Of a stretch of 64,000 nucleotides of DNA, positions 1-12,735 are shown piece after piece (position 1 is the first letter of the stretch; the number at the start of each line of letters is the position of its first letter). The stretch comes from Branchiostoma lanceolatum. Its lineage: Eukaryota; Chordata; Leptocardii; Amphioxiformes; Branchiostomatidae. The stretch covers positions 19,531,955-19,595,954 of the forward strand of contig NC_089728.1 of assembly GCF_035083965.1 (NCBI RefSeq). The letters are read 5' to 3'. The notes under the pieces were generated by a model. The model had not been told where the DNA came from. It searched no databases and saw only the letters and a list, made by a program, of their open reading frames with translations. Both the position numbers and the translations under genes were made by a program.

Positions 1-3000
1 TGCTTGAGTAACTACTTTTGGCGTATTATTATCATTGCTTTGCCTTTGTCACTTACAATGGCTCTTATGGTGTATATCATATTCCAGCATATATAATATT
101 TAAGTCGCTTATCAACATATGAAAATACTGAAACTAATGATTAAATCAATGATTATAACACAGTATCGAAAACGTAAGCTAGCCCTTATTGTATTGTATT
201 AGTAATTATGACGTTAAGTCTTATTCTATACTTCCACTTTGTGTTATGTCAACGAATTCTTGCCATACCTTGTACTATGTACAATTGTCGTGTAATAAAG
301 TTCTTCTATGATCCGGAAACACATTAGTCCGTACGTATCTGCAAAAATAAGTCACCTGTCTGTAAGATCTGGGTGACCTGTCCAGGAGCTCACGGAACAA
401 TCGGAGTGCATGTTTGATCGGTTCTCTGAAATCAAGCTTGCGGTGGTCTGACATAGCTGTCGGCATTCCGTCGAAGTACCTTGTGAGAGCCTGGGCCAGA
501 AACTCTGAGTCACGTACCATCACAATAAGCTTCTTGGTGTTTTCTGAGAAATATGGAGTTATGGCACTTACTGAATATCAATGTTGCTGGGATGAAACGA
601 AGCAAAGTTTATATCAACACAATCAATCAAATTATAACTTGAGGCCACACCAACACCGACCCCCGTTCTCTGTACGAACGGTCCTATAATAGCTCTCTAC
701 AGATTCACTGTGCTCAATTCATTCAAAATGACATGATAAAAGAATTTGTATGTTTTCTCATACCAGGAAAAAAAGAACAGTCGCACGCTCGTGCAAGGAC
801 ACGGAGTAGTAATGCCATCAGGTCGGTTCTGACGAAGGTCTCGTCTAGCAGTTCCTGACACCCGCTTGACCGCTCCACCAACGTCAGGACGATCTGATAT
901 AGACGGGAAAATAGGTGTTATATTTTGAAACTGATGCAATATCCAGGCGACTTCTTCCTTTTTTTGACACTTTCTGGTGGCTTGCAAATGCCTCAATATT
1001 TTTTAAATTTCATTCCTCATTATGGAAGTTAAGTAAATGTGGAAGCTATTGATGAGTAAATGTAAACGTCCAGCTTGTCTAATCCTAGTGAAAAGGAAAC
1101 AGGTGTCAAACGGATCCCGTGGGACTCCGAGTGGTCTCCAGAATATTTATGGGCTCGGCCGGGCCCCGGTTGATTTTGATTCTTACATGTGACACAGGAA
1201 TGATACGGCCCGAGATTTTAATCATATTTTAGTCCAAGCTTCTTTGATCTCTTACAATCTAAATAGGTAGGAATGATTTGTGATGATGAAGGTTAGACAT
1301 CCAGGTAATAGGCAAATCGATGTACTCTGCAACTGGATATGATCCACTACATTTCATCAGTGACACTAAGCAAGATTTATCAATCAGCCATTTTTAAACA
1401 ACGAACAATGAATTGATATGCAAATAAAGTGAAGCCAATTTTAGATAGTCCAATCGAAAACAAAAACAAGATAATGTCAGGACAAAGTTGATGTTAATGA
1501 GTCAATCAGCTCCTGTTGGTTGAGCTAACGCTGGTTCGCAGGTAGCGCTTCGTCCCACGTGCCTGGCAGTTCGACACGTATGTCGCTCTCCTTTCCTGCT
1601 AAGGGTGGAATTGTACATCATATCATGCATGTATTGCCTCTCTAACCCCAAGTCTTTTTTTTAGTTTTGTATGTTGTACATTTTGCAGGCCTATGTATGT
1701 TTCTGTCACCTCTTTTGGGTCCTTCTCACACAGTTCCTGAAGCCTCCGGTACCCGATTGGTCTGATGACCCAGTCCCGCCGTCCGTCGGAGTCAACATCG
1801 GTCGGTCCCTGCCCATTTCTGTAAGGCATAAATAGATGGCATGAGTTGTCGTTTCGGTACTTATTTCATTCTTACAACACGTCAATGTTAGATCACGAAG
1901 ACTGCATATCGTTCTGAAACAATTCAACCTAAACCCAGCTAACCTAAATCTTTCAGGAAGACCTTAGTGCGGCCATGGCAGATAAACTGGTGTGGTCGGA
2001 AGTTGTGCATGGACTTGCCCCGTCCCCCCGGGGGGTCGACCGATGATGATGATGATGATTAGGTTAACTCTGAAAAGTTAATCTAAATCTAAGAGGACCT
2101 AAATTGTGAATTCACTGAACTGGGTGGGGGATAAGAAAAAAACTATTGCTGACCGACTTTAACAATTTACATCTATTAGATGACCAGAACCATATTCAGT
2201 GCAAACAACAGAATCGAGTTTGCACATGGCTTCATACATCGCTTGAGCTCACCTCTCCTGCTGATCGCCACCTCCTCTGCCCCTCCCTCCACCACACTGT
2301 CCACCCCTCCCGCCAGAGTTGCCGCGTCCGCGGCCACGCCCTCGGTAGCCGAGCCCCCTCCCTCTGTCCATGGGGAAGAGCTGGCTTCACAACAGCGACC
2401 AATAAGTATGCCATCAATTAACGATTTGTAGTAAATATTGCATCCCATCCAACCCTCAATACACACATAACACCCATCCTTTTAGCACATTTTAAACATA
2501 AGAAAGCCACAGCCACGTCTGTGTTGAGGGAGAAGCCACGAAGTAGCACTAATATTGTGATTTAGCATGAGTTTTTTTATAGCTTACTCGCTGTTTTCTT
2601 AGTTTGCTGTATAGTACGAGTTACATGTGGCGGTAAGTGATAAAAAATGACAGCATTAGCATCACGGTTTAATGTATAGACGACAGTTACTAATAACACC
2701 CCTCTACACGACAGAATATGTAAATTTTGTAATAACTCTTGTATTGAAGATGAAATGCATTTCTTACTAGACTGTGTATTGTATGAAGAAGAACGTCAGT
2801 CACTGTTCAAATTAATTCAGCTTGACAAGAGATGTAAAACAATATCAAAGCAAAATACTTTTAGACACTTGATGTCATGCAAAGATGTTAATGTGATGAA
2901 CGAAGTATGTAATTATGTAGCCATATGTTTTAAAAAGAGAGAAGAAGCCACTAGAACCTAGATATACAGTAGGACATTTAGAATAGTGCTTAGTAGTATA

Positions 3001-3873
3001 TTTAGACGTTAACGTCATTTTTATATTCTCTCAATTACCCTATGTATGGCCCCTGTGGCCCCATGTGCATTTATCCCCCCGGGGAACGAACATGCAATAA
3101 AGATTATTACTAAAATAAAATGTCACAATGACACTATTGGTAAACGTTAGTCGTCTGCCATTATTATGCCTCCCAGCCTTGATCTTTACGACCTCAAACA
3201 TCTGCATAATATCCAACCTTTACGAAATATCAGGTATCTAGTACATGAAATGTTTAACATGACATGAAACAACGACAGGGATTCAAAATATCCTCTACAG
3301 GCCAAGAGGCAGGCGAAACTTACCCCCAGACCAATCACGCTAGCATTTGTGGCTGCAGACAATGCTAGGAACTAAACTACCATAGTTGTCACACCACATC
3401 GAATATGAAAAAAAGCTACAGATAGTGTGCAGCTTTCCGAGTTATTCTTCAAGCAGAGGTTTCGGTGGGAGGGGGTGGGGCTAGGAGTGAGGGAAACATT
3501 AAACATTGCGGCCACTACCAACACCCCCCTCCCACCGACCGAAACCTATGCTCGGGCGTAGAATATTGCCCGGGCCCACTTCTATGGTAAACTTGATACT
3601 AGCTCGTCCAGACTGAATAGCAGACCTATCGTGAAAAGGTGCGAACACTGAAGCGATCGTTGCTTCGAGTCCAGTTTCACCTTAGGTATCTTTCACGGAC
3701 AGGTGAGTTCACCTACGGCGAAACCAACCATCTAAACAAAGGTAAATCTTACCTGAGACACGCCAGACTCGAATAAAACAGCTATAACGTCTATTTCTTG
3801 CTTAAATTCGTCACTTTCTTCTCTTTTCTGGTCAGTTGTAGAATGCAGAGCTGCCGAAACTCAAATGCACTCT
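1..3873 (-). CDS. ZNFX1-like: ZNFX1 paralog, 5' part, cut by the left window edge
   Basis: This is the N-terminal portion of a second ZNFX1-type helicase gene. On the minus strand I read a 5'UTR exon (about 3873 to 3753, donor GTAAGA) and coding exons 2371-2253 (ATG at 2371), 1818-1710, 893-764 and 543-356. Lengths are 119, 109, 130 and 188 nt, exactly those of the corresponding coding exons of the complete plus-strand ZNFX1 gene, with the same phases. The first coding exon gives an RGG-rich start (MDRGRGLGYRGRG). Later exons carry IRPIGYRRLQELCEKDPKE, LVERSSGCQELLDET and FREPIKHALRLFRELLDR, each closely matching the plus-strand copy. No in-frame stop is visible. The large helicase exon would lie left of base 1, so whether the gene is functional cannot be judged. 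Bases 1-355 are intron. Confidence 0.85.
1920..2060 (+). mobile_element. Possible LINE 3' tail fragment
   Basis: A short stretch reads W-SEVVHGLAPSPRGVD and ends in (GAT)n at about 2042-2058. This resembles the C-terminal end and microsatellite tail of non-LTR retrotransposons. It lies in the second coding intron of the minus-strand ZNFX1 paralog. The call rests on a short motif only. Confidence 0.3.
2675..3118 (+). mobile_element. 5'-truncated LINE, C-terminal ORF end and 3'UTR
   Basis: The open frame ending at 2961 carries a zinc-knuckle-like stretch (C-x2-C, then HFLLDC) typical of the C-terminus of LINE ORF2. It is followed by a short 3'UTR with AATAAA near 3098 and an A-rich tail. No reverse transcriptase is left. 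It sits in the first intron of the minus-strand ZNFX1 paralog. Confidence 0.6.
3442..3564. mobile_element. MITE, GGTTTCGGT-type hairpin, copy 1
   Basis: Inverted arms begin ATTCTTCAAGCAGAGGTTTC and end near ...GCTCGGGCGTAGAAT, with a GC-rich core containing GCGGCCACTA. A related copy is at 34762-34880. No coding capacity. Confidence 0.5.
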
Positions 3874-3965
3874 GATCTATGGGTGGACTATTGTTATATG
3901 ACCTATAGCCTGATGGGAAATGGGTTTCCCGTTACGCAACATAACAGTTTCGCCCACGTCACTCT
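3867..3965 (-). promoter_or_regulatory. Core promoter of the minus-strand ZNFX1 paralog
   Basis: Read on the minus strand, a TATA-like CATATAA (3900-3894) lies about 25 nt upstream of GATCAGAGTGC (3877-3867), the same block found at the inferred start site of the plus-strand ZNFX1 gene. Upstream, a TGACGT half-site (3961-3956) and GCGAAACT (3954-3947) also recur in the plus-strand promoter. The start site is inferred from this similarity, not observed. Confidence 0.55.
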
Positions 3966-4313
3966 GTTGACTCGGGCGCAGACATGTTTATGTACACAGA
4001 CACAGTATAGTAGCGATCTCGGTGCTGCAAACTGCATTGTTGCACACATTGTCACATATGTTTGCGATGAAGACGGCCCACGAGCCGTTATCAGTAACAT
4101 TGATGTTATAGTAATATTTCAAACGATTTGTCGGTGGCTCGTATAAAGTTGGACAGGTGAAACTTTAGTCAATGGCAGAGTAAGACGATACATGTATCCA
4201 TTGTTCAGTGCACCATACTTGTGATTGTAGTCGCATATGCTTGATGATGATGATCCACCGTGTTCTGCGGCTCAGAGGTTGTGGAACCAGTCGTTCTTGC
4301 TTACGAAAGAAAT

Positions 4314-4394
4314 GTTCAAAATCGTACTAAGGATCTTGGCAAGCAATATCAAAGCTCAATATTGCTAGCTAAGATCATTAGTACGATTTTGAAT
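4314..4394. repeat. 80-bp near-perfect hairpin
   Basis: The arms TTCAAAATCGTACTAA and TTAGTACGATTTTGAA are exact reverse complements, and the inner arms (GATCTT.GC.AGCAATAT) pair with few mismatches. Probably a small foldback MITE. Confidence 0.6.
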
Positions 4395-4610
4395 TTTCGA
4401 TATTCGAGTTGTCTACATCCTGAGATTTAGATTAAGTAGAGACCTCGAATACTAAAATGCAATTCATTCTATATACTTGGACTAGACATTAAAAACAGGG
4501 GAGGACAACTAACGCTTTCACGAGGATTCGGATATATTAAATATCAGGTGCATTAGAGAATTCATCCAGCGTTGGAGGTGACGATCATGTATGCAACAGG
4601 TGGGGCAGAC

Positions 4611-4780
4611 TAGCCTCCGTTACAGCCTTCTCCCACGGCGATTTTTCAACCGCCGGTTACAGGATCCCAAGCAGATACGGGGCAGATACGATACGCCCCC
4701 TCCCCCCCCCCCCCCCCGCCGAAGAATCTAGCCCCGATAAGTTGAAAAATCGCCGTGGGAGAAGCCTGCAACGGAGGCTA
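4611..4780. mobile_element. Foldback MITE with 40-bp terminal inverted repeats
   Basis: The ends TAGCCTCCGTTACAGCCTTC... and ...GCCTGCAACGGAGGCTA are inverted repeats over about 40 bp with two mismatches. The centre contains a C homopolymer of about 17 nt near 4700. No open frame. Confidence 0.75.
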
Positions 4781-6837
4781 GGGACAGACGGTCTGGAAAC
4801 ATTTAAAGTGGGTGACCCGATTTGAAGACTATATCACTTCTCAAGTTGTTCACATATTAAATCTCTGCAAACTATAATCATTGCAAATCAGTGAGAGTGA
4901 GAGGGAGGTGAAACCTGGTAGCGAGCCAAGTTTCAGTCGTATCCCGTCTTTTGTCCGGATCTTTTGTTACGGATGTAACCCTATATACTATTTTTGTTTA
5001 CTTTGGGGACTTGATCGCAAGGGGGTTACCTTCGGTTGCACTGGCGTCCTAGAGAAAGACTATATCAACCTGTCATTGCCTTCCACAAGATGTTGTGATG
5101 TTGTGTAATGCAACAATATTTGAACAGATGAAGCTTTTACTGAGCTTAGAGGACAGTCAAAGTGCATATTTTGTTTTAAAATACGGACTGAAGAAGTCTC
5201 GGTTAAAAAGACACAAGCAATGATATAAGATTATTACTCATTTGTTTATTTATTCAACCTACAAATTATTTGGGTTGCCCTTCAACAATATACCTTAATT
5301 GATTTCCAAGGGGGGCCCGAGAACATGGAAAAATCTGAACATAAGTTAAATGAAATTGAACGTATACACAGAAACTGATAATGAACTCACGAATAATAAA
5401 TGAATAATACAAGCATATGAAACGAAAACGAGTATACAAAACCAAGCCCTTAAGTCAGAGATGTTGTCCAAGTCGTAAATGGAAAAATTATTTCCTTCTT
5501 GATAGTTTAACAACATTTTACAACCAGCAAAATTCATCCATGCAAATAACTTCACAGCAAATTTGGGTAAGTCCATTTTTTGTTTTACAGAAATTACAGT
5601 TAAAACTCGTTTAAGAACTTCACAGCAAATAGTTTTGTAATTGATATTCATATTAATCGATAACGTTAGAAATAATGACAACAATACGTAAAGCGGGCAT
5701 GGTTCTCTAGCAATTTGTAAAATTTCTGAATAGAATGAGTTACAAATGATCGAATTGAGTTGTATCATTGTTGTCACATTATGAGAAAAATAGAACAAAA
5801 GTCATTATCAAACACTTCATTATCATACACTATACACCAAAACAGAAATAAACTCTGACTATAGTTCTTATGTATGCGACAGTTCTATGAATGCTTATTA
5901 CAAGTCGTCTATTTTGAGGCACGAGACGCTCTCTTCAGCATCACCATATTGATGTTGAAATACGTTTTTTTTACCAAAAAATTAATAGATATTTACATTT
6001 TTTATGCAAATGGCAGCTTTGTGCCTGAAATAGGTTAATGTAACTTTCTAACGGAAAAGCGGATGGCAACAAACACCTCGGATAATATACGAAGAACAAA
6101 ATAGCCGTACCAAGCTAGGGCACGTACCAATTTGGGGCATGCCCCGTTAAGTATTGCAATTGTGTTGGATTGTTTAACACGGAAGTTGATTTATTTAAAG
6201 TTGTATTTGCCACAAAATCATGTCATACACATGTAAGGTAATAGGTCCCAGGCTCAACCAACCAGCAAGTTTGTTGTTTTAATTGCATCTATCACAATGA
6301 GGGCAAAACAGGTGAATAAGCATTATCAATTATGTATTCTACCAACAAGGATGAGCTAACATTCGAGGTGCATAAGCACCTTTACAAGTTTCCCTACCAC
6401 ACACTATTAAGATAAGATAACATCAACAATATAGTACAGGAAAAATCAACTATATCTACAAAGTAATGTAGTGTGTTTCAACGTAGCTGTGACGTCACGT
6501 TAAAACATAATTCATGTAAGACAAGTATATGCCTAATGATAATGTCTATTGTACACTTTTTATTGTCAAAACATTATATAGACCTCCGCTTTGTTGCATC
6601 CTTACTTGAATAAAAACATTGTTTAGACTTTCTCCTGATTTGTCCACTGCATTTTTAGACTTTGTTCGAAGTCCTCTTTTGTAAAACCAAAAGTTTGACA
6701 TTTGATACATGTTTCTCAATAAAAGTCTATCATATTCTTCCTCCCAAGCTCGCAAACTGCTTTGACTTATGTACACGTACTTCACAAGGATTGTTTCCGT
6801 TGTGCCCTTTTTTTCAAAAGATTTACCTTGACTGTAA
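4781..6837. other. Non-genic stretch
   Basis: AT-rich DNA with no recognisable gene. It contains a 150-codon minus-strand open frame (5798-5346) of hydrophobic, low-complexity composition and another of 100 codons (6848-6546). Neither shows a motif I recognise, and I do not call them genes. Confidence 0.4.
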
Positions 6838-7193
6838 AGAAAACCCAAGCAATATCAGGGCCCGAAAATGGGATTTTGAAAGTCAATTTATTTAGTCATC
6901 TCCATACATTATTACTTCAAACAACACTATCACAATATATAGCGACATCCATGATGCAAAAATATGACGTCGGTATGATGTGAGACCTCACTGAAAATCG
7001 TCGCGGGCTGTTTTGTAGGTTCGCAAAACTAAGGGGATCATCGTACGGCTCGTTTTTGCACGGGTTTAAAATTAATGCTCAAAGTTTTAAGTTATTACGC
7101 AAATGTCATAAGAGTGTTATTAAATGTCCTACAATAACAATTTCAGCATTTTTCATTTCCATTTTTTTGGCCCTGATACTGCTTTGGTTGCCT
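6838..7193. mobile_element. TTAA-type MITE, copy 1 (inverted)
   Basis: The ends are ...AAACCCAAGCAATATCAGGGCC and GGCCCTGATACTGCTTTGGTTGCC followed by TTAA. Two further copies at 62.1 and 62.7 kb share the ends and the interior ('cacaatatatagcgacatcc', 'cagcatttttcatttcc'). TTAA target sites suggest piggyBac- or Kolobok-derived non-autonomous elements. Confidence 0.7.
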
Positions 7194-7588
7194 TTAAGGT
7201 TTTTAATTATCAAAGTGGGGATTCCAAATAAGCGATCCCTTTGGCCGTCCAAACTTTGAAGATGAATGGGCCTTTCAAAGATTGTCAATATCATTTAAAT
7301 AAACTCCATGTTATTGTTATGATTTCTAATTGCAGTTCAGTATTATTTCATTTTTCTTATTTGTTCGCTCAAACAGAAAATACAGAGAAATAAAGGAAAT
7401 GTAAAGAAGTAAAATCAATTTTCGGGGGAAGGGATGAAGCCTACATGGTTTATACTATGCCCTCCTCCTTCAAACTTAACAAATATTAATCATGAAAGTA
7501 ATATGATAATGTCATATCAAAGACCCATCAACTTTTTGACGCTCATCTGTGACCCGACTATCTCTTACCGGTGGAAATGTGGATTTCA

Positions 7589-9917
7589 TCATGGTGTTTC
7601 CGAATCTGTATACAGAGAATTCAGCTGTGCGGCAATCGGCCCTGTGCCATAACTTAAAGACAGATTTTTATCATCCAAGGATTCAGTGATAGCCGGATAC
7701 TGACCCTGCGCTGTCTGATCGTGACCACTGGTCACTGCAGTAGCGGTCGTGTTTGTGTTAGATTCAGAGCCAGTGGTGGCCTGAGAGTGACCCTGCCCTG
7801 TCTTATCATGACCACTGGTCACTACAGTAGCGGTCGTGTTTGTGTTAGATTCAGAGCCAGTGGTGGCCTGAGAGTGACCCTGCCCTGTCTTATCATGACC
7901 ACTGGTCACTACAGTAGCGGTCGTGTTTGTGTTAGATGCAGAGCCAGTGGTGGCCTGAGAGTGACCCTGCCCTGTCTTATCATGGCCACTGGTCACTACA
8001 GTAGCGGTCATGTTTGTGTTGGATTCAGTGATGGTCTGAGACTGACCCTGCCCTGTCTTATCATTACCACTGGTCACTACAGTAGCGGTTGTGTTTCTGT
8101 TGAATTCAGTGCCAGTGGTGGCCTGAGACTGGCCCTGCCCTGTCTGATCATGATCATGACAACTGACCATTGCTGTAGATTTTGGGTACATTTTTGGCAT
8201 TTCCACACCTGCGTACATAGAATTTGGCTTCAAAGCAGCGAGCACATCGTGACGTGATACATTTTCAACTGTCAGAGATTGATTATTGGCCTGAGAATGG
8301 CTATACCCTGTCTGATTATGAAGGTTATCAATATCTTCATACTGGTTACCACTGGTCGCTACTGAAACTGCTGTGTTTGTGTTGCTTTGGGGTTTAGTCC
8401 TAAAGGAGGATGTCCGATCCTCCTCTTGTACCAGATTGTCACGAGGATGGTACCAATAAGGACGATGCCAGCTACTGGACCACCTACAGTGCCAATGAGA
8501 ACAGGTACTTGGGACCTGGGAGTAGAACTGTTGATTTCTGGTTTGTCTGCAGTGATTACAACTGGTGTAGTTAGTGGTATTAGTGTTTTAAGTGCAGAAT
8601 GAGCTGTTGGGCCAGTATTGTATTTAAAGCACAAGTGATGGCGAGAAGTGATGGTGCCATTGGAACAATTGTTAGAACTTTCTAATGGGCTATAGATGGG
8701 CTGTGTGGCAGACATGGAGCGTACATGATTTTCGTTGTTGTCAAATGAAGTAAACGCTAACACTGCAGATCCTAATGTTTGGCAGTAATTTCTGCGTTGG
8801 CAAATGAATAAGATTTTGAAAACAGAGGCAAGGCGTATGTGGTTTGGAAATCAACTGGCAGAGTTGTTATGGTCGGTTCCTCACATATCAATTTCTCAAG
8901 ATTGACATTAAAAAACTTCTGCCCCTGTAATTTGGCGGGTCGGACGCAGACTATCTGGTCTTTGAAGGAATGAAATTGAGTGATATCTAGCCTGAGGGGA
9001 GCCATCCTACAGTCACACTGCCATGGGTTCCCGTCAAGTTTTATTGTAAGAATATTTGCAAATAAGCCAGGATGAATGGTGGTTATCTTGTTATTGGACA
9101 ACTTCAAGCTTTGAAGCTGGGGTAAATTTGCAAACGTACTGGGCGGAATCATTTTTATCTGGTTGTCGTTCAAATGCAACTTTTTTAGTTTTGGTAGGTT
9201 TCCAAATGTACCAGAATGAATATTTTCTATCCGGTTATTGTACAACTCAACCATTCCTAGCCGGGGTAGATTTGCAAATGCATCAGGCTGAATCTTTGTT
9301 ATCTGGTTGGAGGGCAGCAGAATCGATTGTAGCTGGGGTAGATTTTCAAATGTACCGGGCAGAATTATTGTTATCTGGTTGTAGGCCAGAGACAACATTT
9401 CTAGATAGGGTAAATTTGTAAATGCACCAGGCTGAATCTTGGTCATTCGGTTGCGGTCCAGGTTCAATTGACGTAGCCTGGGTAGGTTTGAAAATGCACC
9501 AGACTGAATATTAGTTATCCGGTTGTGGGACAGTACCAACTCCATGAGGCGCGGTAGTTTTGAAAATGTACCAGGCTGGATGTTACTCATTTCGTTTCTA
9601 TCTAACCACAGCACAGTAAGCTTTGGTAGATTGAGGAAAGGATCAACAATGCTAATGTAATTACTTGCCAAGTTCAATGTAATCAAATACTTATATTGTA
9701 ACATCTCAGACTGAGGTACAGTTCTAATAAGATTACTTGACAAATCCAAGGAATAGATGGATATTGGTAGGTTCTGAGGGATGCTGGTGAGGCAGGGGCG
9801 CAGGTTGGAGCATGCGCAGGATGACGATGGTGCACAGCTGCAGCCAGCTTCTGGAATGTTGGGCTCTTTCAGGATGATAAGAAGGAAAATCAGCAGGTGT
9901 CGCAGCTTTCTTCCCAT
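7589..9917 (-). pseudogene. LRR transmembrane protein with two frameshifts
   Basis: This is a single-exon LRR cell-surface protein. The ATG at 9917 is in a strong Kozak context (ACCATGG). It is followed by a hydrophobic signal peptide, a Cys-rich LRRNT (CSCAPSSSCACSNLRPC), about ten 24-residue LRRs (LxLxxNxI..I.PGTFxNLPxL), and an LRRCT (NPWQCDC). The first frame stops at 8772. The next frame (8763 to 8359) supplies a Ser/Thr-rich stalk and one transmembrane helix (about VAGIVLIGTILVTIWYKRR). The third frame, from about 8395 down to the stop at 7589, gives a cytoplasmic tail with YEDI and 29-residue repeats. Each junction needs one extra base at an A or C homopolymer, so these could be assembly indels in an intact gene or true decay. 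The family is plausibly an innate-type LRR receptor; the ligand is unknown. Confidence 0.75.
7700..8160 (-). repeat. 87-bp coding tandem repeat in the LRR tail
   Basis: About five units of 29 codons are present (consensus ...TVVTSGHDKTGQGHSQATTG...). The middle units are almost identical at the DNA level (for example near 7791, 7878 and 7965). The period is a multiple of three and the frame stays open, so the array expands without disrupting coding. Confidence 0.85.
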
Positions 9918-11035
9918 GGTTTTCTGCAACCTGAACAGAACAGGAAGCTACTCTGTAAAGCCATACTAACTTTATGTCTTACCTCGAATCAAAAGATATC
10001 ATTCTCAGCTGGAAAATAAACATGAAAACAAAGTTTGATTGGGACGTCAGTGCCGCGTGGTATATGCTACAAATAGTTTCAGAGGGTAAATATAAAATAT
10101 CGTTAAAAAGGGTAGGTCTTAGTTCACACAGGAGAAAAATGTAGTCAAACTAATGTTGCCACCCAAGCACTATCTTTTCATTGTATTCTCTTGCTAACTG
10201 TATTGAAATCTCAGAGAACAAAGAAATTAAATTGGTGAATAATAATTAAAGTGACATTTTCCCTCCTTATTTTCTTGCTGTCCTTGTAAAATTGAATTGA
10301 ATTGATACGTGCCTCAGTAGTTGTTCCTTTGTAGTGTGTAAGTGTGTAACAAACAGATTAAAGTGATGCGGTCGTAGTGATCACATGATATACCGTTGTG
10401 TTTATTGTATGAAGCTGGCTGTTTGAATATTCATATTAAAGTTGTTTACTCTTTTTGCTGACGATTTTATGACAATATCCGCATACGGATACGGAAATCG
10501 GCAGATGGATAGAAAATTTAACACTTATATTACAAAGTTTCATCAGCTAATTTTGAAATCGTGAGTGTTTCGGACGCCATCTTTTATCGCAGTCCTAACC
10601 AATAACAGTTAGGCCCGTGAAATACCAGCTGTCACGAGAAACGGAATCTCGAGAAACGTTACGATTTTGCCTTTTTATATCTGCTTTGAGATGAATGTTC
10701 GTCCGATTGAATGCGCAATCCGAGGGTCCTGCTGCAGAAAGGGTCACTCCTACAATTTAACTTTCACACACACAACTTATGACATAAAAAGTACTCAATG
10801 ACAACGCACATAAATCATGTCACCCACTTACAATTTTTCCCTGATAAAAAAGTGCACTGCCATAAAGGTGCACAAAAGTACACACAGTTTCAGTGTGGGA
10901 ATATAAAGAGAATAACATAAGTTGGTTCACAAAGGAGGAAAAATGAAGTTAAAATCAATTTGCCCTCTCAGCACGTTCTTTTCGTTGTGGTGCTTTTTTT
11001 GCTTGTTTTTGTCAAAACTTTACATACATACCTAA

Positions 11036-11145
11036 GTACATAACATAACAACATAACATAACACAACATAACATTACATAAGATAACATAAGATAACAAC
11101 ATAAGATAACATAAGATAAGATAACATAACATAACATAACAGCAC
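11036..11145. repeat. ATAAC/ATAAG microsatellite
   Basis: Degenerate pentanucleotide repeat of acata/ataac/ataag units. Confidence 0.85.
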
Positions 11146-12427
11146 ATTTACACTTTACATTTACAATTGCACAAATATGCATATTGCTACAGGGGTCATT
11201 CCCACTGGCTTTTCTGGCTAGGGTGTGCTCCCTAGAACTTTTTTTGACAGGGGTGTTTCATTCCCCCTGGCTTTTATGTGCTAGGGTTTCTTCCCTGAGA
11301 CTTCTGTGCAGGGATGTCTTCCCTGGCTTTCTGTGCAGGGTTTTCCTTCCCTGTGGTTTTGAATTTAAGACTTACCGCTTGTCTGTTTTCATAACATGTT
11401 TTACAAATTGTACGCAATTACAAATACATTTACATGTAAAATATTTACAGATGAACCAACATTAGACGCTTTATATTTGCGAATCAAAGTAATATCTTAA
11501 CAGATACAAAAAAATGTCAAAATATTCACATAAACATATCAAACAACTGCATCATCAAAGTTATCAGAGTATTTCAAAAGAACCATCAGAGGGTTTAATC
11601 AGTTTAACCCCCCCCCCAATAAAACAAACATAAAATATTCAAATAAACATGTATACAAATACACCAACACGACAAATCATAACAACAAAAACAAACATTA
11701 AACATGTAAAGAATGAGAACATTAATAAAGGTAGATATTCAAAGAACAGGTTATCTATCAACACGCAAATACATTCTAGTCCCTTGCTAAATGTATTACA
11801 GATGGCTAAAAAATGTCAGAGAACAAAGAAACTGAATTGGTTTTACCTAAAAGCAAGAGACGTCGAGAAACTACAAAATGTTCTGCTTGGCAGAAAGCCA
11901 TGTGACATGTTCCCTTCTTCTTGTCAGCTGTCCTTGTAAAATTGAATTGAATCGATACGTGCTTCAGTATTTGTTCCTTTGTAGTGTCTAACAAATAGAT
12001 TAAAGTAACGCGGTCTTAGTGATCACATAATATGTTTGTGTTGATATGTCTGAATCCGGGTGTTTGAATATTAATACCTAGGCTATTTTCTTTTTTTGCT
12101 GACGTTTATAATTTTATGACCCTCTAGTTAACGAAATCAGCAGATGGAAAATCTAACACTTCTCTTGCTATGGTTACTTTTTCCCACATATTTATTCAAA
12201 CCTGCATTAATACATAGCATAACAGCACACTTACACAGTTTACAAATCCATAAATAAAAACAATTGCATATTGTTACAGGGGCCATTCCCACTGTCTATT
12301 TTACCTAGCGTGTGCTCCCTAGGACGTTTTAGACAGGGATGTTTCATCCCCCCTTTCAAACGTTAATCTGCTTATTTCTGAAATATAATTGTTATAACAG
12401 CCATTATAGGACTCTAGGTCTAAGTCA

Positions 12428-12735
12428 TGCAATAATAGAAAACAGCTGTTACGGACAGCCAAATAAGCTGTGACAGCTGTACATTTATACAATATTAGAA
12501 AACACCTGTTGAGGGCAGCCAAATAAGCTGTGACAGCTGTACATTTATGCAATAATAGAAAATAGAAAACACCTGTTGAGGGCAGCCAAATAAGCCGTGA
12601 CAGCTGTACAATTTATACAATAATCGAAAACACCTGTTGAGGGCAGCCAAATAAGCCGTGACAGCTGTACATTCATGTAATGATAGAAAACAACTGTTAA
12701 GGGCAGCCAAATTAACTGTGACCGATGTACGTTTA
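12428..12735. repeat. Minisatellite, about 60-bp unit, about 5 copies
   Basis: Units contain 'gggcagccaaataagc', 'tgtgacagctgtacattt' and 'aatagaaaacacctgtt'. Open frames across it are products of the repeat, not genes. Confidence 0.85.

Noticed and set aside
5346-5798. 150-codon AT-rich hydrophobic minus-strand frame
   Set aside because: No motif, no splice context and no homology recognised; expected by chance in AT-rich DNA.
7721-8257. 178-codon plus-strand repetitive frame
   Set aside because: Antisense reading of the 87-bp repeats in the LRR tail; a period divisible by three keeps all frames open.
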